Source: Hibiscus mutabilis
Taxonomy: Eukaryota > Streptophyta > Magnoliopsida > Malvales > Malvaceae
Assembly (NCBI GenBank): GCA_019671005.1
Contig: CM033719.1
Coordinates: forward strand, 26,834,750-26,898,749
Length of the DNA stretch: 64,000 bases
Direction: 5' to 3'
Shown: positions 44,696-56,444 of the stretch, piece after piece
Numbering within the stretch: position 1 is the first letter of the stretch
How the letters are laid out: each line of letters opens with the position of its first letter
The notes under the pieces: generated by a model
Told to the model about the DNA's origin: nothing
Databases searched by the model: none
The model's input: only the letters and a program-made list of their open reading frames with translations
Translations under genes and position numbers: made by a program

Positions 44696-45223
44696 TTGTT
44701 AAAAAAAGGTTGAAATATTCGATTATTGAACATTTAAGATTTATGTGAAAAAATTCCCCTAACGTTTGATTAAATAGTAATTTTGGCACATATTCCTTTT
44801 CTGATGTAATTTAACCCTCAACATTTTATTTTGGGTCAAAATGACCCCTCTATGGATGAAAACTGTTAGTTAACTTACGATAAACAACTTGAAATGACTT
44901 AACAGAATGACAAGCTTGAAGAAAAAATATTTTATATTTTGTACAATTTTTTAAAATTATTTTTTGACTCATGTGTCATTCTTTAAAGTCAACATATTTG
45001 TCTATATGACATTGTTATTGCGTCGTGCACTGCCATGTAGGCTTGTCACGTCATTTCAAGCCATAAATCATCAGTTGAGTAACATTTTTTTATCCGCAGA
45101 GGGGCCATTTTGACCCAAAATGAAACATTGAAGGTTAAATTACTTTAAGAAAAAAATATGAACTAAAATGACTATTTAATTAAACGTTATGAACTTCTTT
45201 AACATTATGCCTTTTTTAACAAA
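44696..45223. mobile_element. MITE-like element with long inverted arms
   Basis: The ends TTGTTAAAAAAAGG and CCTTTTTTAACAA are inverted copies. Further in, the arms pair imperfectly over about 150 bases, including the words GGGTCAAAATG and CATTTTGACCC. There is no coding content. A related half-arm is at about 51560-51670. The flanks ATATA and AGATA are a possible but imperfect target duplication. Confidence 0.65.
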
Positions 45224-45382
45224 GATAAAATTTCATTTCATCTAAACATATACAAAGGAAACTCTCAAAAAAAAAAAAGGAGAACTAAGATTAAAGACAA
45301 TGCAACAATAAGAGAAAGAAAACACAGTAAATGCAAACAAAGTCAGAGCAATCGGCCACCAATATAGGATTCATATCCAAAT
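45224..45382. other. Spacer, nothing recognised
   Basis: Short A-rich sequence between two transposon-like elements. Confidence 0.5.
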
Positions 45383-46077
45383 TAGGGATGGTAGACATGT
45401 ATAATTTTACAGATTTTGTACCGGAGCCGCTCTAACTGGAGCGGAGATGGGTATGAATTTGGTGGGTAATAAATGGGTGTGGATGATAAAAGTTATACCC
45501 GTCGTAAGTAGTGTGTATGTGATAGATTTAAAACCTTACCCGCACCGTATCCACCCGCCCCAGTGCGCATCCACCCCTCTCACCCACTAACTTTGAACCA
45601 TTATGAATTTTGAACCATTATGAATTTAGAAATAAGTACACAACCTATTATGTAAACCCTTAGATTTTAAAGGATGTGCCTTAGAATTTAACTAAATCTT
45701 AGGGTATAAACATTCTTTACATTTGTCTACCGCCATAGTTAGTTAAATGTTGTTAAGTAAAATTTATACCGGCATAAATATGCTTTAGTTAAGTTAACTA
45801 TGATTAGTTAGTTAGCTGTAGTTAAATTTATAGATATGTAAATGTATTATATATATGCACTAGATCAATCAATTAAAAATGTGAAGTTTTACTCTTCTTT
45901 ATATAAGTATATGGTTTATTTTTACATAATTCGATATTAGTGGTTGCTTGCCAAGCGGGGTACAGATTAAGTGGTGGGCACTCAGTTAAGTTATGAGTGT
46001 GAGGGTGAATTTGAGAATATACCCACTTGAACGAATGTAAATTTGAAAAATAATACCTCGCTCAATTATCATCCCTA
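45383..46077. mobile_element. Non-autonomous hAT-like element
   Basis: It starts TAGGGATGG and ends CATCCCTA, matching Ac-type hAT termini. It has subterminal GGGTG/CACCC-rich segments and an AT-rich core. The eight bases outside, ATCCAAAT and ATTGAAAC, agree at five positions, a possible worn target duplication. Confidence 0.6.
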
Positions 46078-46977
46078 ATTGAAACAACTTTTGCAGCTCA
46101 TCGATGCCCTCGATAAAATCTGGACCAGAGAATGCTTTCTAAGAAAGCTCCAAAGTTAGAGCAAGGCTTCCCCATTTCGAAGCAATAACACCTCATCATT
46201 AGATGATTCACTGAGATATTATCACGTACGAACAAGGTGAAAAACAACAAAATTCTATTATAGATGAATCGAGCTAAAGAGTAATTAATAGTCTTCACAG
46301 AGATCGAAAAAGTGACATTAGAAGAAAAATTTTCTTAAATCGAAGGGGTACTTAAATGGGAATTCGTAACTTCGTATAAGTACCCAAACTGCAACAATGA
46401 AGAGAGGCTTGGGAGGTAGTCAAGTGCAATTTTGTATGAATTCTATAGTTTAGCTTGAGTTGACTTAATCACACACTTCGATGCTTGTATTTATTACTTT
46501 TTTATTAACAATTACTCTCGACTCTTGTTAATCTATTCAAAATTTATAATTTTCGAGAACCATTTGGTCAAAAATATTTATATTACTTTATTTTATATGA
46601 ATTTAAATATTGATATTTTGTATTAAAAACTTAATATCCTTTACTTAATAAAAAAATTATAATTTTAATTAGATTTTATTTTAATATTATAAATGAGAGA
46701 GATTAAATTAAAAGAGCTTTTTCTCATAAAATTATAATTTTAATTAGATTTCAATTTTAACATTATAATTCAGGGAAGATGAATCTGAGTGTAATTCAAA
46801 TACAATTTTAAAACCGTTGCGTTAAAGAAGCGCAGCATATTTATCCAATCACAACCCTTGAAATCCATCATCCCGGAAATCAACGGCTCCAACTCCATAT
46901 GACTCGTCATTCACTCCCCGGACTCACTGGATAACAACGAATCAAATCTGGAAAACTCTAAAATCCCGTAACATCTA
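46078..46977. other. Intergenic region upstream of eIF5A
   Basis: No convincing gene. A 66-codon minus-strand frame (46098-46298) has no recognised domain. The stretch 46480-46760 is AT-rich with two near-copies of ATAATTTTAATTAGATT. Confidence 0.5.
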
Positions 46978-46985
46978 ACAATCCC

Positions 46986-46995
46986 TATTAAATAA
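46986..46995 (+). promoter_or_regulatory. Candidate TATA box of eIF5A
   Basis: TATTAAATAA lies 65-74 bases before the start codon, followed by a C-rich leader (CTCCCCGCCGCCCCC). The spacing allows a short 5' leader. Confidence 0.4.
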
Positions 46996-47059
46996 AAAAC
47001 TCCCCGCCGCCCCCAAATTGTTGCCTTGTAGAAAAGAGAGGAAAATTTGAAACCCGGAA

Positions 47060-48888
47060 ATGTCGGACGAGGAGCACCATTTCGAATCTAAGGCCGACGC
47101 CGGCGCATCCAAAACCTACCCTCAGCAGGCCGGTACCATCCGCAAGAACGGCTACATCGTCATCAAAAACCGTCCCTGCAAGGTTGCCTCTTTTGAATCT
47201 CGAAATTTATTTATTTTTTGGTTATATTTTGGAATTTAGGATTTGGATTTGTTTGTGGATTCTAGTTGAATTTTTGATGTTTCGAAAAATTGAGATCTAA
47301 ATATTCCGTTTGGTATTGACTTCTGATGTTCGAATTTTATTTATGTATACATGTTATTCTATTTCTGGAATCAGTTCGAAGTATTTATTGAAGATTTAGG
47401 AATTGTATATGATATTTTGACTTCCGATGAAGTAAAACCAAAATCAAAGTGAAAAAGTAACAAAAAGAACAAGTAAATTAGAGTATATAATATTTAGAAA
47501 TTAATAGTTCTATTGAATCTTCTGTTTATGTTCAACCTGATTAAAGTGACAATAGTTATTGGCATGTGTTTGCTTAGTGTTTGATGGGTTGACTGTTGAT
47601 TTGCACCCTATGGTTGCTATATAAATTTGGGTTTGTAATGATTTGCAATTTTAGCTAACTTGATTGCTCTTTCACGGTGGTGTGTGCCAGGTTGTGGAAG
47701 TTTCGACCTCCAAGACGGGGAAACACGGTCATGCTAAATGTCACTTTGTTGGAATCGACATCTTCACTGCCAAGAAGTTGGAAGATATTGTTCCCTCCTC
47801 CCACAACTGTGATGTATGGAATAGAACATAAATCGTTATCATTTTTTTCTCATTCTCAGTTTTAACAGTTTAATGTGATACGTGATTGCTTCGGCATTAT
47901 CAAATGATTTTGTTCCTGTTCTTTTACAGGTTCCACATGTGAATCGTACTGACTACCAGTTGATCGACATTTCTGAGGATGGATTTGTAAGTTACTTTGC
48001 TTTGCTTCTGCTTGATTTTTGTTTGTGTGTATGTTTGTTCTTAATTAGTTACATTAACTTCTTCTCAGGTGGGTTTGCTGACTGATAGTGGAGACACTAA
48101 GGATGATCTGAGGCTCCCAACTGATGAGAGCTTGTTGAAACAGGTCAATTAATTGCTTTCCTTCCCCTTGTGTTTTTTGACAGATGACTCTTTTTCTATT
48201 GAGATGTGCATTTGTTGTTTAGTTTACTGATATTTGAGTTCTAAGGTTGAACCACTTTGTATCATATTATGCTGGTGCAGTATGATTGGACTCCTTTGGT
48301 CACATTGCCCTTGTGTCGAGGGGATCCACTGGCATCACGTAAGCTTATGCCAGATAGAGTTTCATGTTTTGTTTTCTTTTTTGTTTTGTAGTAGTTCTTA
48401 ATGATTTCAAACCTGTCTTTTGCTTTTTTGTCCTCTTGATGTGACCGAGGGGGTGCTAGGAGGGCTGTCGCCCCCCTTGGAAATTTCAAATTCCCATATA
48501 TTTTAGAAATTTTCTCTGTATACTCACGCACACCTTGGAATTTCAAATTCTCATATAGTTTTACTAAGTATAAAAGTTCGCATCCCTAATATAAAATCTT
48601 GTGTCTGTCCTTGGCACCGAGCATTCTAATTGAATCCCATATTCTTGTGGTGGAATTTTAGTTGTTTTTACCGGCTTCATTTGCTGCATTTCTCATTTTT
48701 TTTATGCGCTGAAAAACTGAGATTGGATTTCTATACCATCACGATGATAGTTTGAGATTGGATTTCTCATACTTTGGCAATTGCAGATCAAGGATGGGTT
48801 TGCCGAGGGGAAAGACCTGGTTGTGTCGGTTATGTCAGCAATGGGGGAGGAGCAGATCTGTGCACTCAAGGACATTGGTCCGAAATAG
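47060..48888 (+). CDS. EIF5A: Translation initiation factor eIF5A, intact five-exon gene
   Basis: eIF5A binds the ribosome and relieves stalling during elongation and termination; it is the only protein known to carry hypusine. Exons are 47060-47182, 47691-47813, 47930-47986, 48069-48143 and 48787-48888; all introns are GT..AG and phase 0. The joined product is 159 residues, the usual plant length. It starts MSDEEHHFES and has the hypusine loop STSKTGKHGHAK with the modified Lys at residue 52, in exon 2. The SH3-like N-domain ends near residue 84. The OB-fold C-domain includes DYQLIDISEDGF and DDLRLPTDESLLKQ and ends in ICALKDIGPK. No frameshift or missing key residue. Intron 4 (643 bp) is the longest. 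Confidence 0.97.
48440..48630. repeat. Possible transposon remnant in eIF5A intron 4
   Basis: GGGGGTGCTAGGAGGG and CGCCCCCCTTGG, followed by two near-copies of TTTCAAATTCYCATATA, stand out from the T-rich intron. This looks like a worn repeat. I could not define its ends or class. Confidence 0.3.
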
Positions 48889-49478
48889 TTTGAGATTGAT
48901 TCTCGGTGTGTTATTGCAATCTTAAATGGAGTTATTTTTACGAGAGCTTTGCATTTCCAAGACTTGTGTAGGTATAAATGGTGTCTTTTGTTTGGTTTGG
49001 ATACTGAAAGAAGAGAAGAAAAGAACCACCATTACCAGTTTCCTGTTGTTCTATGTTTAACTGATTTATGTTTCCGAGCCCTTTTCTTTGTTGTTGGTTT
49101 TCACCTTTTTGTCATTTTAATCTAATTGTGTGTTGATATTTTTCAACTGCTGGCACCATTAACATTTTCATCATGATTTGTTTTCTGTAAAGTATGCTTA
49201 TGAATTCATAATAATTTACTTCTGAAATTGGTATGATTTAGTAATTGTATTGTGGTAAGTTTTAATGGAAACTACAAACGAATATATAATAAATTTATAT
49301 CCCAGAAGTTGCCTGCTTTTCCATTCCAATCGAATCTTCTTGATTCTTGAATAAATACACTTTATGTTTGCATGTACGGTTAGTCGGTAACTGTTGATGA
49401 TATAGTGTCGGTTTTGAAGGTTGTAGCAAAACCGCAGTTTAGTACTAGATTATTTTTCTAGGGTAGATCTTTAGCCAA
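48889..49478. other. 3' region between convergent genes
   Basis: The eIF5A 3' untranslated region lies here. AATAAA words at 49288-49293 and 49350-49355 are possible polyadenylation signals, though far downstream. No gene in between. Confidence 0.5.
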
Positions 49479-50303
49479 TCAAACCACCCGTTCTGCAGCT
49501 GCCGAAGAACAAGAACCACCGAGTACAGATAGCCAATCAAAACCCCTTCCAAAACCAGACGAATTCACCACTCTCATAACCTCACGAGACAGAGCTTCAG
49601 TGGCGGCCAGAGTAAGATTCCAAGGCAAAGCCAATGATAAGGCAATCGAACTCCTTCCTTTAACAACACACGCCTTCAGAATCGACAAATATCCACCGGA
49701 TTTCTCCATTCCCGATGAAACCAAAGCCAAGTTTGAAATCATCAATACATTCGTTAGAACCAGAGAGTAAAAAACAGCCCCAAAATCTGACACTAAAATA
49801 AGCCAATTGAACCCGAAAAACAGAACAGACAAAGCCGTTGCGTTCGCCGAGATGATTAACATGAAGTTGCAGATTTGGGTTTGGAGGAGAGGCTTGTAAA
49901 GTGAAAGAGCCGATGAGAACAAACGAGGTTTCTTCGAGGTTCTCCCATGGCGGAAACAGAGTTCGATGATGGAGGCTTTGGCAAGGAGGAAGAAGGAGAA
50001 GGTGAAAGGCAGTGTGAAAACGCAGAAGCTGATGGTTTGGGAAAGTTTTGAACTGAGAATCGTGAAGAAATCTGAGGAACAAGGGAAGCCAGAAGCTTGG
50101 AAAAGAACATGGAGACGTTCGTGGATTGATTGATGCAAAGAAGAAGGTGGCACGAAGATTTGTGAAAGAAGAACTGAAACAGAGTAAGGGAAAGCAAGAA
50201 GTGCGGGTGTTATGAACAAATGGTAATTTTGAAGGAAAGTGAAGATCGATCTTCTCATAATGTTGCCTGATTTCTCCGTTTGAGTTCTTGGGGTATCCTC
50301 CAT
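49479..50303 (-). CDS. Plant multi-pass membrane protein of unknown function
   Basis: A 274-residue single-exon frame with no stops, convergent with eIF5A. The start MEDTPRTQTEKSGNIMRRS is hydrophilic; ATG at 50301-50303 is the first in frame. Hydrophobic segments lie near residues 24-47, 90-113, 140-200 (two or three spans) and 215-240, giving about five or six predicted spans. No catalytic motif is visible. The layout resembles a family of uncharacterised plant transmembrane proteins with a long first soluble loop; I recall similar Arabidopsis proteins but cannot name one with certainty. The A/T microsatellite 20 bases upstream may lie in its promoter or leader. Confidence 0.75.
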   Translation of the reverse strand: MEDTPRTQTEKSGNIMRRSIFTFLQNYHLFITPALLAFPYSVSVLLSQIFVPPSSLHQSIHERLHVLFQASGFPCSSDFFTILSSKLSQTISFCVFTLPFTFSFFLLAKASIIELCFRHGRTSKKPRLFSSALSLYKPLLQTQICNFMLIISANATALSVLFFGFNWLILVSDFGAVFYSLVLTNVLMISNLALVSSGMEKSGGYLSILKACVVKGRSSIALSLALPWNLTLAATEALSREVMRVVNSSGFGRGFDWLSVLGGSCSSAAAERVV

Positions 50304-50320
50304 TGACGAGAGAATGAATG

Positions 50321-50322
<2 letters not shown>

Positions 50323-50352
<30 letters not shown>
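50323..50352. repeat. (AT)n microsatellite
   Basis: About 15 uninterrupted AT units directly upstream of the membrane protein gene. It is likely variable in length between individuals. Confidence 0.9.
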
Positions 50353-50355
<3 letters not shown>

Positions 50356-50549
50356 GGAATATGATCCAATTACACATTGTAAGAGTTTTTAACTTTTATA
50401 CGTTTTTTTTTAGATTGTAAGGAGTGAAATGAATGGCTGAGATTAACAGTAGGTTATGTGAAGATTATCAATGAGAAAAAGTACAGAGTTAATCTTAATC
50501 ATCCATTTCACCGATCCAACAATTCATATAACATGTAAAATTATGAGTT

Positions 50550-50625
50550 AAGAAAACTCAACGAGTGGCTCAAGTGAAAAACCTGAGTTTGAGTACCTGT
50601 ATGTACAGGGTGGTGTGCATTGATA
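50550..50625 (+). repeat. tRNA-like (SINE-like) fragment 1
   Basis: AACGAGTGGCTCAAGTGA resembles a polymerase III A box, and GAGTTTGAGTACC, about 20 bases on, resembles a B box. It is a short worn fragment; evidence is weak. Confidence 0.3.
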
Positions 50626-50704
50626 ATCTGAACAAATGCTATTATATAATCACATTAATATGTTAAAAAAATAAAAAGACTAGGCAACAATTATAATATT
50701 AAAA

Positions 50705-50880
50705 TTTTTCCAACAACCAATTGATCTAGTGGATGAGAGGCTAAATCCCTTAAATAAGGTTAGAGGTTCGAATTGTGACCTTATAAGGAAAAAAATTAGC
50801 TTGGGAGGGTCGCCTCATATTAGATCTATACAAAATTTGATCTAAATTAGTCAAATAATTAATTAAATACCGGTGATTAA
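50705..50880 (+). repeat. tRNA-derived SINE-like fragment 2
   Basis: GATCTAGTGGATGAGAG fits an A box and GGTTCGAATTGTGAC a B box, about 40 bases apart as in tRNA. The tail (GCTTGGGAGGGTCGCC) is typical of plant SINEs. There is no clear poly-A or poly-T end. Confidence 0.45.
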
Positions 50881-51540
50881 ATAAAAAAAATAAGAGATGG
50901 AGCTGCTTGGGGATTGTTTGAAACGATGAGATTCTTTGGATATAATTGACATTTTTAATCTTTGTTAACAACTCAAGCCAAATTAATTAATTAATTAATT
51001 ATTTTAGGCAATTAAGTTAGGCCTAGAGGTTTTCATGAATCGAGTTTATTGGGTCACAAATGGTATTTTCTAAAAGAAAATATGGGCACTACGCATTCGC
51101 TTCTTTGTCAGGTCCAAAGATTAGGCTTTAAGGTTGTTTAGATCAAGTAATATATATAGGCTTAAATGAAAAATAGGTGTCTAAAGTATGTATTTTTTAA
51201 ATTTTAGGTGTCTAAAGTATTTTTTATAAAAATATGTGCTCAAAGTTTTAAAAGTTATAATTTTAGGTGCATGATCGTTAATGGGTGCTAATTTTTTTAA
51301 CCAATCAATGCTTAACATGTGGCATATTTAATTTGTTTTTTTCAAAATTAAAAATTAAAAATTAAAAAAAACTTTCAGCTTTTTAAAAAATCCTGAAAAT
51401 TTTCAATTTTTATGAAATAGTCCCAAAATCCCTAAAATTACTCAAAGCCAAACTCCCAAATCGTCGTCGCTTCTGCCGTCGATCGTCGTCTCTGAGCAAA
51501 CCGGTTTGGTCGCCGTCATTTTAAGCTATTTTTCTTCAGT
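50881..51540. other. Spacer with worn repeat pieces
   Basis: No gene. At 51160-51260 the words AGGTGTCTAAAGTAT are repeated. A similar theme (AGGTGCCTAAACTATTT) occurs within the CACTA element at 61430-61500, so it is a dispersed repeat. Confidence 0.45.
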
Positions 51541-51675
51541 TCACTGACAGTTTTTATCTGTATAAGGGTGATTTTGACCCAAAATAAAATGTTGAGAGTT
51601 GAATTGCTCCAAAAAATAGGGATTACAAAACGTTTAGAGTATTTATTGACTTTATGCTATTTTTTAACAATAAAA
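51541..51675. mobile_element. Half copy of the 44696 MITE-like element
   Basis: GATTTTGACCCAAAATAAAATGTTGA through CTATTTTTTAACAA matches the right arm of 44696-45223. The left arm is missing. Confidence 0.5.
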
Positions 51676-52460
51676 AAATAGAATAGTGACCCTCCAGGAC
51701 AAAGCACAGGCTCCCTGGGTAGAATGTTTGGTGGCCTGGAAAACAAAAGCCGAAAGCATATTAAAGTGAGTTTTGGCATTTGGTGCTTGGTATAAGGGCA
51801 GTCTTATTAGTCTCGACGGTTGCCCCATCTTCACTTCAATTCCGTCGGCTTGGCCTTTCACTCTCTCATTCCCGGCCGAATATATATATTTTTATCATCG
51901 GTATTCGACTCATTAGTCGACTAATTCGAATCAAATTTTGTAAAGGCCTATTATGGAAGCGAATTTCTCAATCTAATTTTCTCTATTTATAAAGTCATGG
52001 TTAAAACTTCTAATCTTACTTAAAGGATATAATGTTTTATCTCACTAAACAAATGATTGTTGATTCGGCTCATTATGGTTTTACACTTTTTAGTCAGTAG
52101 GTACGTATATTAGATTTATTTAAATAGTCTAAAGGTGATTATAAGGTAGTATCTGTTCATACATATTCTTAATTCTTTGACAATACACGCACCTTACAAA
52201 CAAAACGATTAAATCTGAGTCTCTTAAGATAAACATAATTCGCTTTTTCATCAAGACTGCTTGTTGGATTCTAGATTAGATTCTCACTGCCGAACCTAAA
52301 GACTCCAATATTGATAGTTATTAATATAAAACTGGTAGGAGCTGAGTGATACCAACACATTTAAGAATTTACGAACAATGAGTCAACGAGACTCTAGCAT
52401 AGTCGGCAAAGATCCTAATAATGTATTGGAGAAGGTGTGTCCTCAATTTTAATAATGTAT
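51676..52460. other. No recognised feature
   Basis: AT-rich with short frames. It may hold the gag and protease part of the decayed copia element that follows, but I see no motif. Confidence 0.4.
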
Positions 52461-52741
52461 CTTCAATTGATTGTAAGGCTTGTCATTTAGTGAAACATCA
52501 TCGAATTTGTTTTTGAGTTAGTTCATTATGATATTTGAGGACTTTATTTTTTTAATTTGGATTCGTTATTTTGTTACTTTTGTGGATGATTTTCTCCAAT
52601 TGAAATTAAGGCTTAATACAATGTTTATGCTATTTTAGGAAGTGATATATCTTCTGCTTAGCTTTTGTAAAGGTGAGCAAGTATATTTGGCTTATTGGCC
52701 AAGCTGCTTATCTTTGTTCCTTTACATTCCCTTAGTTTATG
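52461..52741 (+). pseudogene. Ty1/copia integrase fragment, decayed
   Basis: Conceptual translation gives CKACHLVKHHRI (the integrase zinc-region end) near 52470-52505, then LVHYDI, a stop, G, and in a shifted frame VTFVDDF (copia core, normally FVDDFSR) near 52573-52600. Stops and a frameshift show long decay. The pol sequence resumes beyond the solo LTR at 56772. Confidence 0.6.
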
Positions 52742-53519
52742 GTTCTTGTAACACCCTTAACGTATAGTCGTAGACCGAATATACATTAAAGATGCTACGA
52801 AATCATTGGAAGAAATCTTGACTTGTAATTAATTTTTTATACCAAAATTTAATTTGTAGTTTAACCCTTTATCGGATTTAAAATTTAAAACTACGTCGTC
52901 TAGGTGCAGCTAGTTTTGACCCTGAATTGGTTTACAAAATTTATAATTGAATTATTGAAATAAAAAAAATATAATTCAGGGTAAAAACTACGTAAGCTGC
53001 CTAGACCCTTTCTTGATTTTAAAATGTTTACGCGATTAGGGCTAAACAACATTTTAACCATACCAAAGATTTTGCTATTGTTAACAATTCGTATTTCTAA
53101 ACTTATCCATCCATAAAAGCATATAATTACGTTGTAAACTTATGTTGTAGACAGTTCAACTTTAAAATACTTACATGCCCACCAGTCTATCAAATTATGG
53201 TAAATACGTACTTACTGAACTTATTGTAGTAACTTGATTTTTCCCAAGTTTCTGCTCCTCCTCGATAGATGATTTCCAGGAAACCTACGTATAACATAAG
53301 ACACACGCTAAGTACAAACTTAGTGAGGCATTCAAAACAGTTTATCAAAACATGAAGTAATATAATTTAGTATGTCATGTATAAAGTACAGTACATTTTC
53401 CCTATAAATGGCAATCATGTCACAATATCAATGTTTCATGTATCATCACTATCATGTGAATCATGAATAAGCAATATCATGTAAATCATAAATCATCATT
53501 ATCATGTATATCATGAATC

Positions 53520-53620
53520 ATCTCTATCATGTATCATGTAACATCTATATCATATATCATGTAACATTTGTATCATGTATCATGTAACATCTCTATCATG
53601 TATCATGTTCTTTCATGTAA
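53520..53620. repeat. 23-bp TATCATGTATCATGTAACA repeats
   Basis: About 3.5 units of 23 bp, within a larger zone (53400-53640) rich in ATCATG words, inside the solo LTR. Confidence 0.75.
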
Positions 53621-56444
53621 TCATCTTGTTATATTATCATCGTGTCTGGCTAGAGGCCCATGGAAACCCCGTAGCCTATCTGCACCGTAGTGCCATGTAA
53701 AGTACGTACTCGAGAGAACGCTCTTTGCTCCTCATATAAGGACGCTCTTTGCTACTTATATAAACACCTTGTCAGTGCATTTTGCACTATGGGCTCGGAT
53801 CCCCAGGGTGTATCTTGTTTCATTTTGATCTTGTCATTTTCTTATGTGAACATGATTCATCATTATTTATGCAAACAGTAGTACGTACCTTGTACTCCGT
53901 CAAGCTTGCCATGTTGAATCATGCATCATATCACGTATTATGAAGAAATGCAATGTAAAATTTAAATTAGGGTCGACTTATCTCAAGTCTTCCCTTTTTC
54001 AACATAATGTAAACATATAGAAATGCACTCACCTGGGCCATCTAATAGTATGCCTCACTAAATTCTACTCGATCCTTTCCTTCATAGTATCTCGATTCCT
54101 CTTTGATTTGTATTCGGCTTCATTAACCACATGAATATAAATACCATTTGTCAGATTCATTTTTAACGATATTTTAATCAAACCGTCTAATCATTCAACA
54201 TAAAAAAAATTCCAAAATTTTTCCTTTCTTCTTTATACTGTCCCACAAACTCATTTTGGTCTTTAATACCCATTTTAAACTTCAAATAATTCTTTCTAGC
54301 TTGTTAACCAACATTTAGATACAAAATGTATCATATTATGTTTTCTTACAACTTGTCCTATCTTCAAAGATTTACTTCTATAGAGCAGAATACATATCGG
54401 ATCTTAATATCCTTCATAACCTAAGAACTAGATTCGATAACAGTTGTAATGATATAAGCCACATAAATTAGAAAAATCTACAAAAATTATGAAAATTCTT
54501 CAAACTTCCATTATAGAACTATCTTGACATAAACTGCTCTGTAAATTTTCTGACTTTTATTTGATTAAAAATTCATATCTTTTAACTCAGAACTCGGAAT
54601 CAGTTTCCGTTTGCTGGAAACGGAACTAGACAACCATATCTTTATGTTGGTATAAATTTCATCATCTAACCATTTTTATAGAATTTATGGTAATTTATTA
54701 AACTCACTGCCATAATTCAAATCCAACATAACTTCCATAATTAACTTCTATCTTTCTCTAACTTCTCTTAATTATTTTTCTCCCTTGTATTTACTACATG
54801 TTCATTATGGTCCTTAGTGACCATTTTGAACATTAAACAATTGTTCAAGCTCAATTTGAACAATTTCACTACTACTTGCTCTCTTTGAAATAATATCCTT
54901 TTTATCCTTAACTTTATAAAAATGACATTTTAGTCACAACATCACATTTGTACATTAAATTTATGTACAAATAAATCATTCACTTGTTTCTAACATTCTT
55001 AGAAAATTTCCTTTAACTTTCAAACTCTTGTCAATTTAGTCCTTCACTAAATTTCTTATTTTCGAAAAAGGTCCCTCAACTTTCCTTTCTTGTCATTTCA
55101 ACCCTTTTAACTTCATATCATGCTTAAATCATCAATTCCATCAATTATTTATTAATTCAAGATCAATCCCATACTTTTTCTAATTTGTCGAATTGGTCCT
55201 TTTACCTCTAAAATTTTTCATTTTTGGTCCTTAATAATCAATTCATGCTATTTCAATCATAAATCACCAATTCCAATGCTAAAGTAAAATTTCCAATAAT
55301 TTCCCCTAATTTCCAATTATTTCGAATTGGTCTCTAAATTTCAACTTGGGGAAATTATTCAATCTAACAACAAATTCAAGCTCTCAACATCATAATCTAT
55401 TCAATTCCATATTCAATTTGACTCCCTAACCAAAATCCCCAAATCTTAGGGATAGGGTTTATAACCTCAAACAAGAAATTAATCCAAATTCAAGCTTGAT
55501 TTCATGTCTAAATCATCAATTCAACTAACTACAACTCTAATTTCATCATAAGCTTCAATTTCCATAATCAATCTTCATCCATAACATGAACCAAACTTGA
55601 CTTTTATCATGCAAAAATACTATCAAAATGAAGAGAATTAAGTGTAGAATAATTTACCTTAATTAATTTTGCTTGAAACTAGCCTTTGATCCTTCAATTT
55701 TGGACTTGAAATTTGAAAACTCTTTTCCCCCTTCTTTCCTTGATGTTTCGATCAGCTCTATATTGAGATGATGAAGATTTTTTTCTCATCTTTTCATATT
55801 TAGACCATATGCCATAATTAAATGAATTTTTAATTCATTTAGTTAGTAAAATTACTATTTTGCCCTTTTAATCCAATGGCCAAGATTCAATCTCATCAAA
55901 AATCAATAGCCATGATCTATTCCAAGTGTTATTCACCTTTCAAATTTGCCCTCAAAGTTTCAAAATATTTCAAAAATGCCATCCATGTCAAAAGACCAAT
56001 TTGCCCTCCAACTAGACTTTATTTACAACAAGTCTTAAAAATTGCCACCCCATTAAAATTGAACCAAATTGGTTCCATTCCAACCGGCCTCATTCCAAAA
56101 TATCTTAGATTTTTATTTATGGCATTTATTCGATCCAAATATTTGAATTTCACTCATTACGATTTCCAAATTTTCTTTCTTTGAGCTTTATTGCTTTATA
56201 GTCACCCCATCAGAATCTAACCAAATCTAGTTAGAATCCAACCAAAAATAATAAAATATTCATAAAATAATATTTTATGAATTTTCAATAACCTTTGGAA
56301 TTGTCTTTAAAATTTCAACTCGATCCGATGTATCGATAATTAATGAGAATTTTATCAGGTACAATCCCTACTTGAAAATCTTATAACAATAATCTATTAC
56401 GAATATTGTTGACTCATGCTAAATCCTTTTTATCAATCAAAAAC

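Noticed and set aside
47677..48085. Plus-strand frames of 62 and 67 codons in eIF5A
   Set aside because: Frames partly overlap eIF5A exons and introns; the spliced model explains the locus completely.
49660..50197. Two further minus-strand frames of 140 and 113 codons
   Set aside because: They overlap the 274-codon membrane protein frame in other phases and lack its coherent hydrophobic spans.
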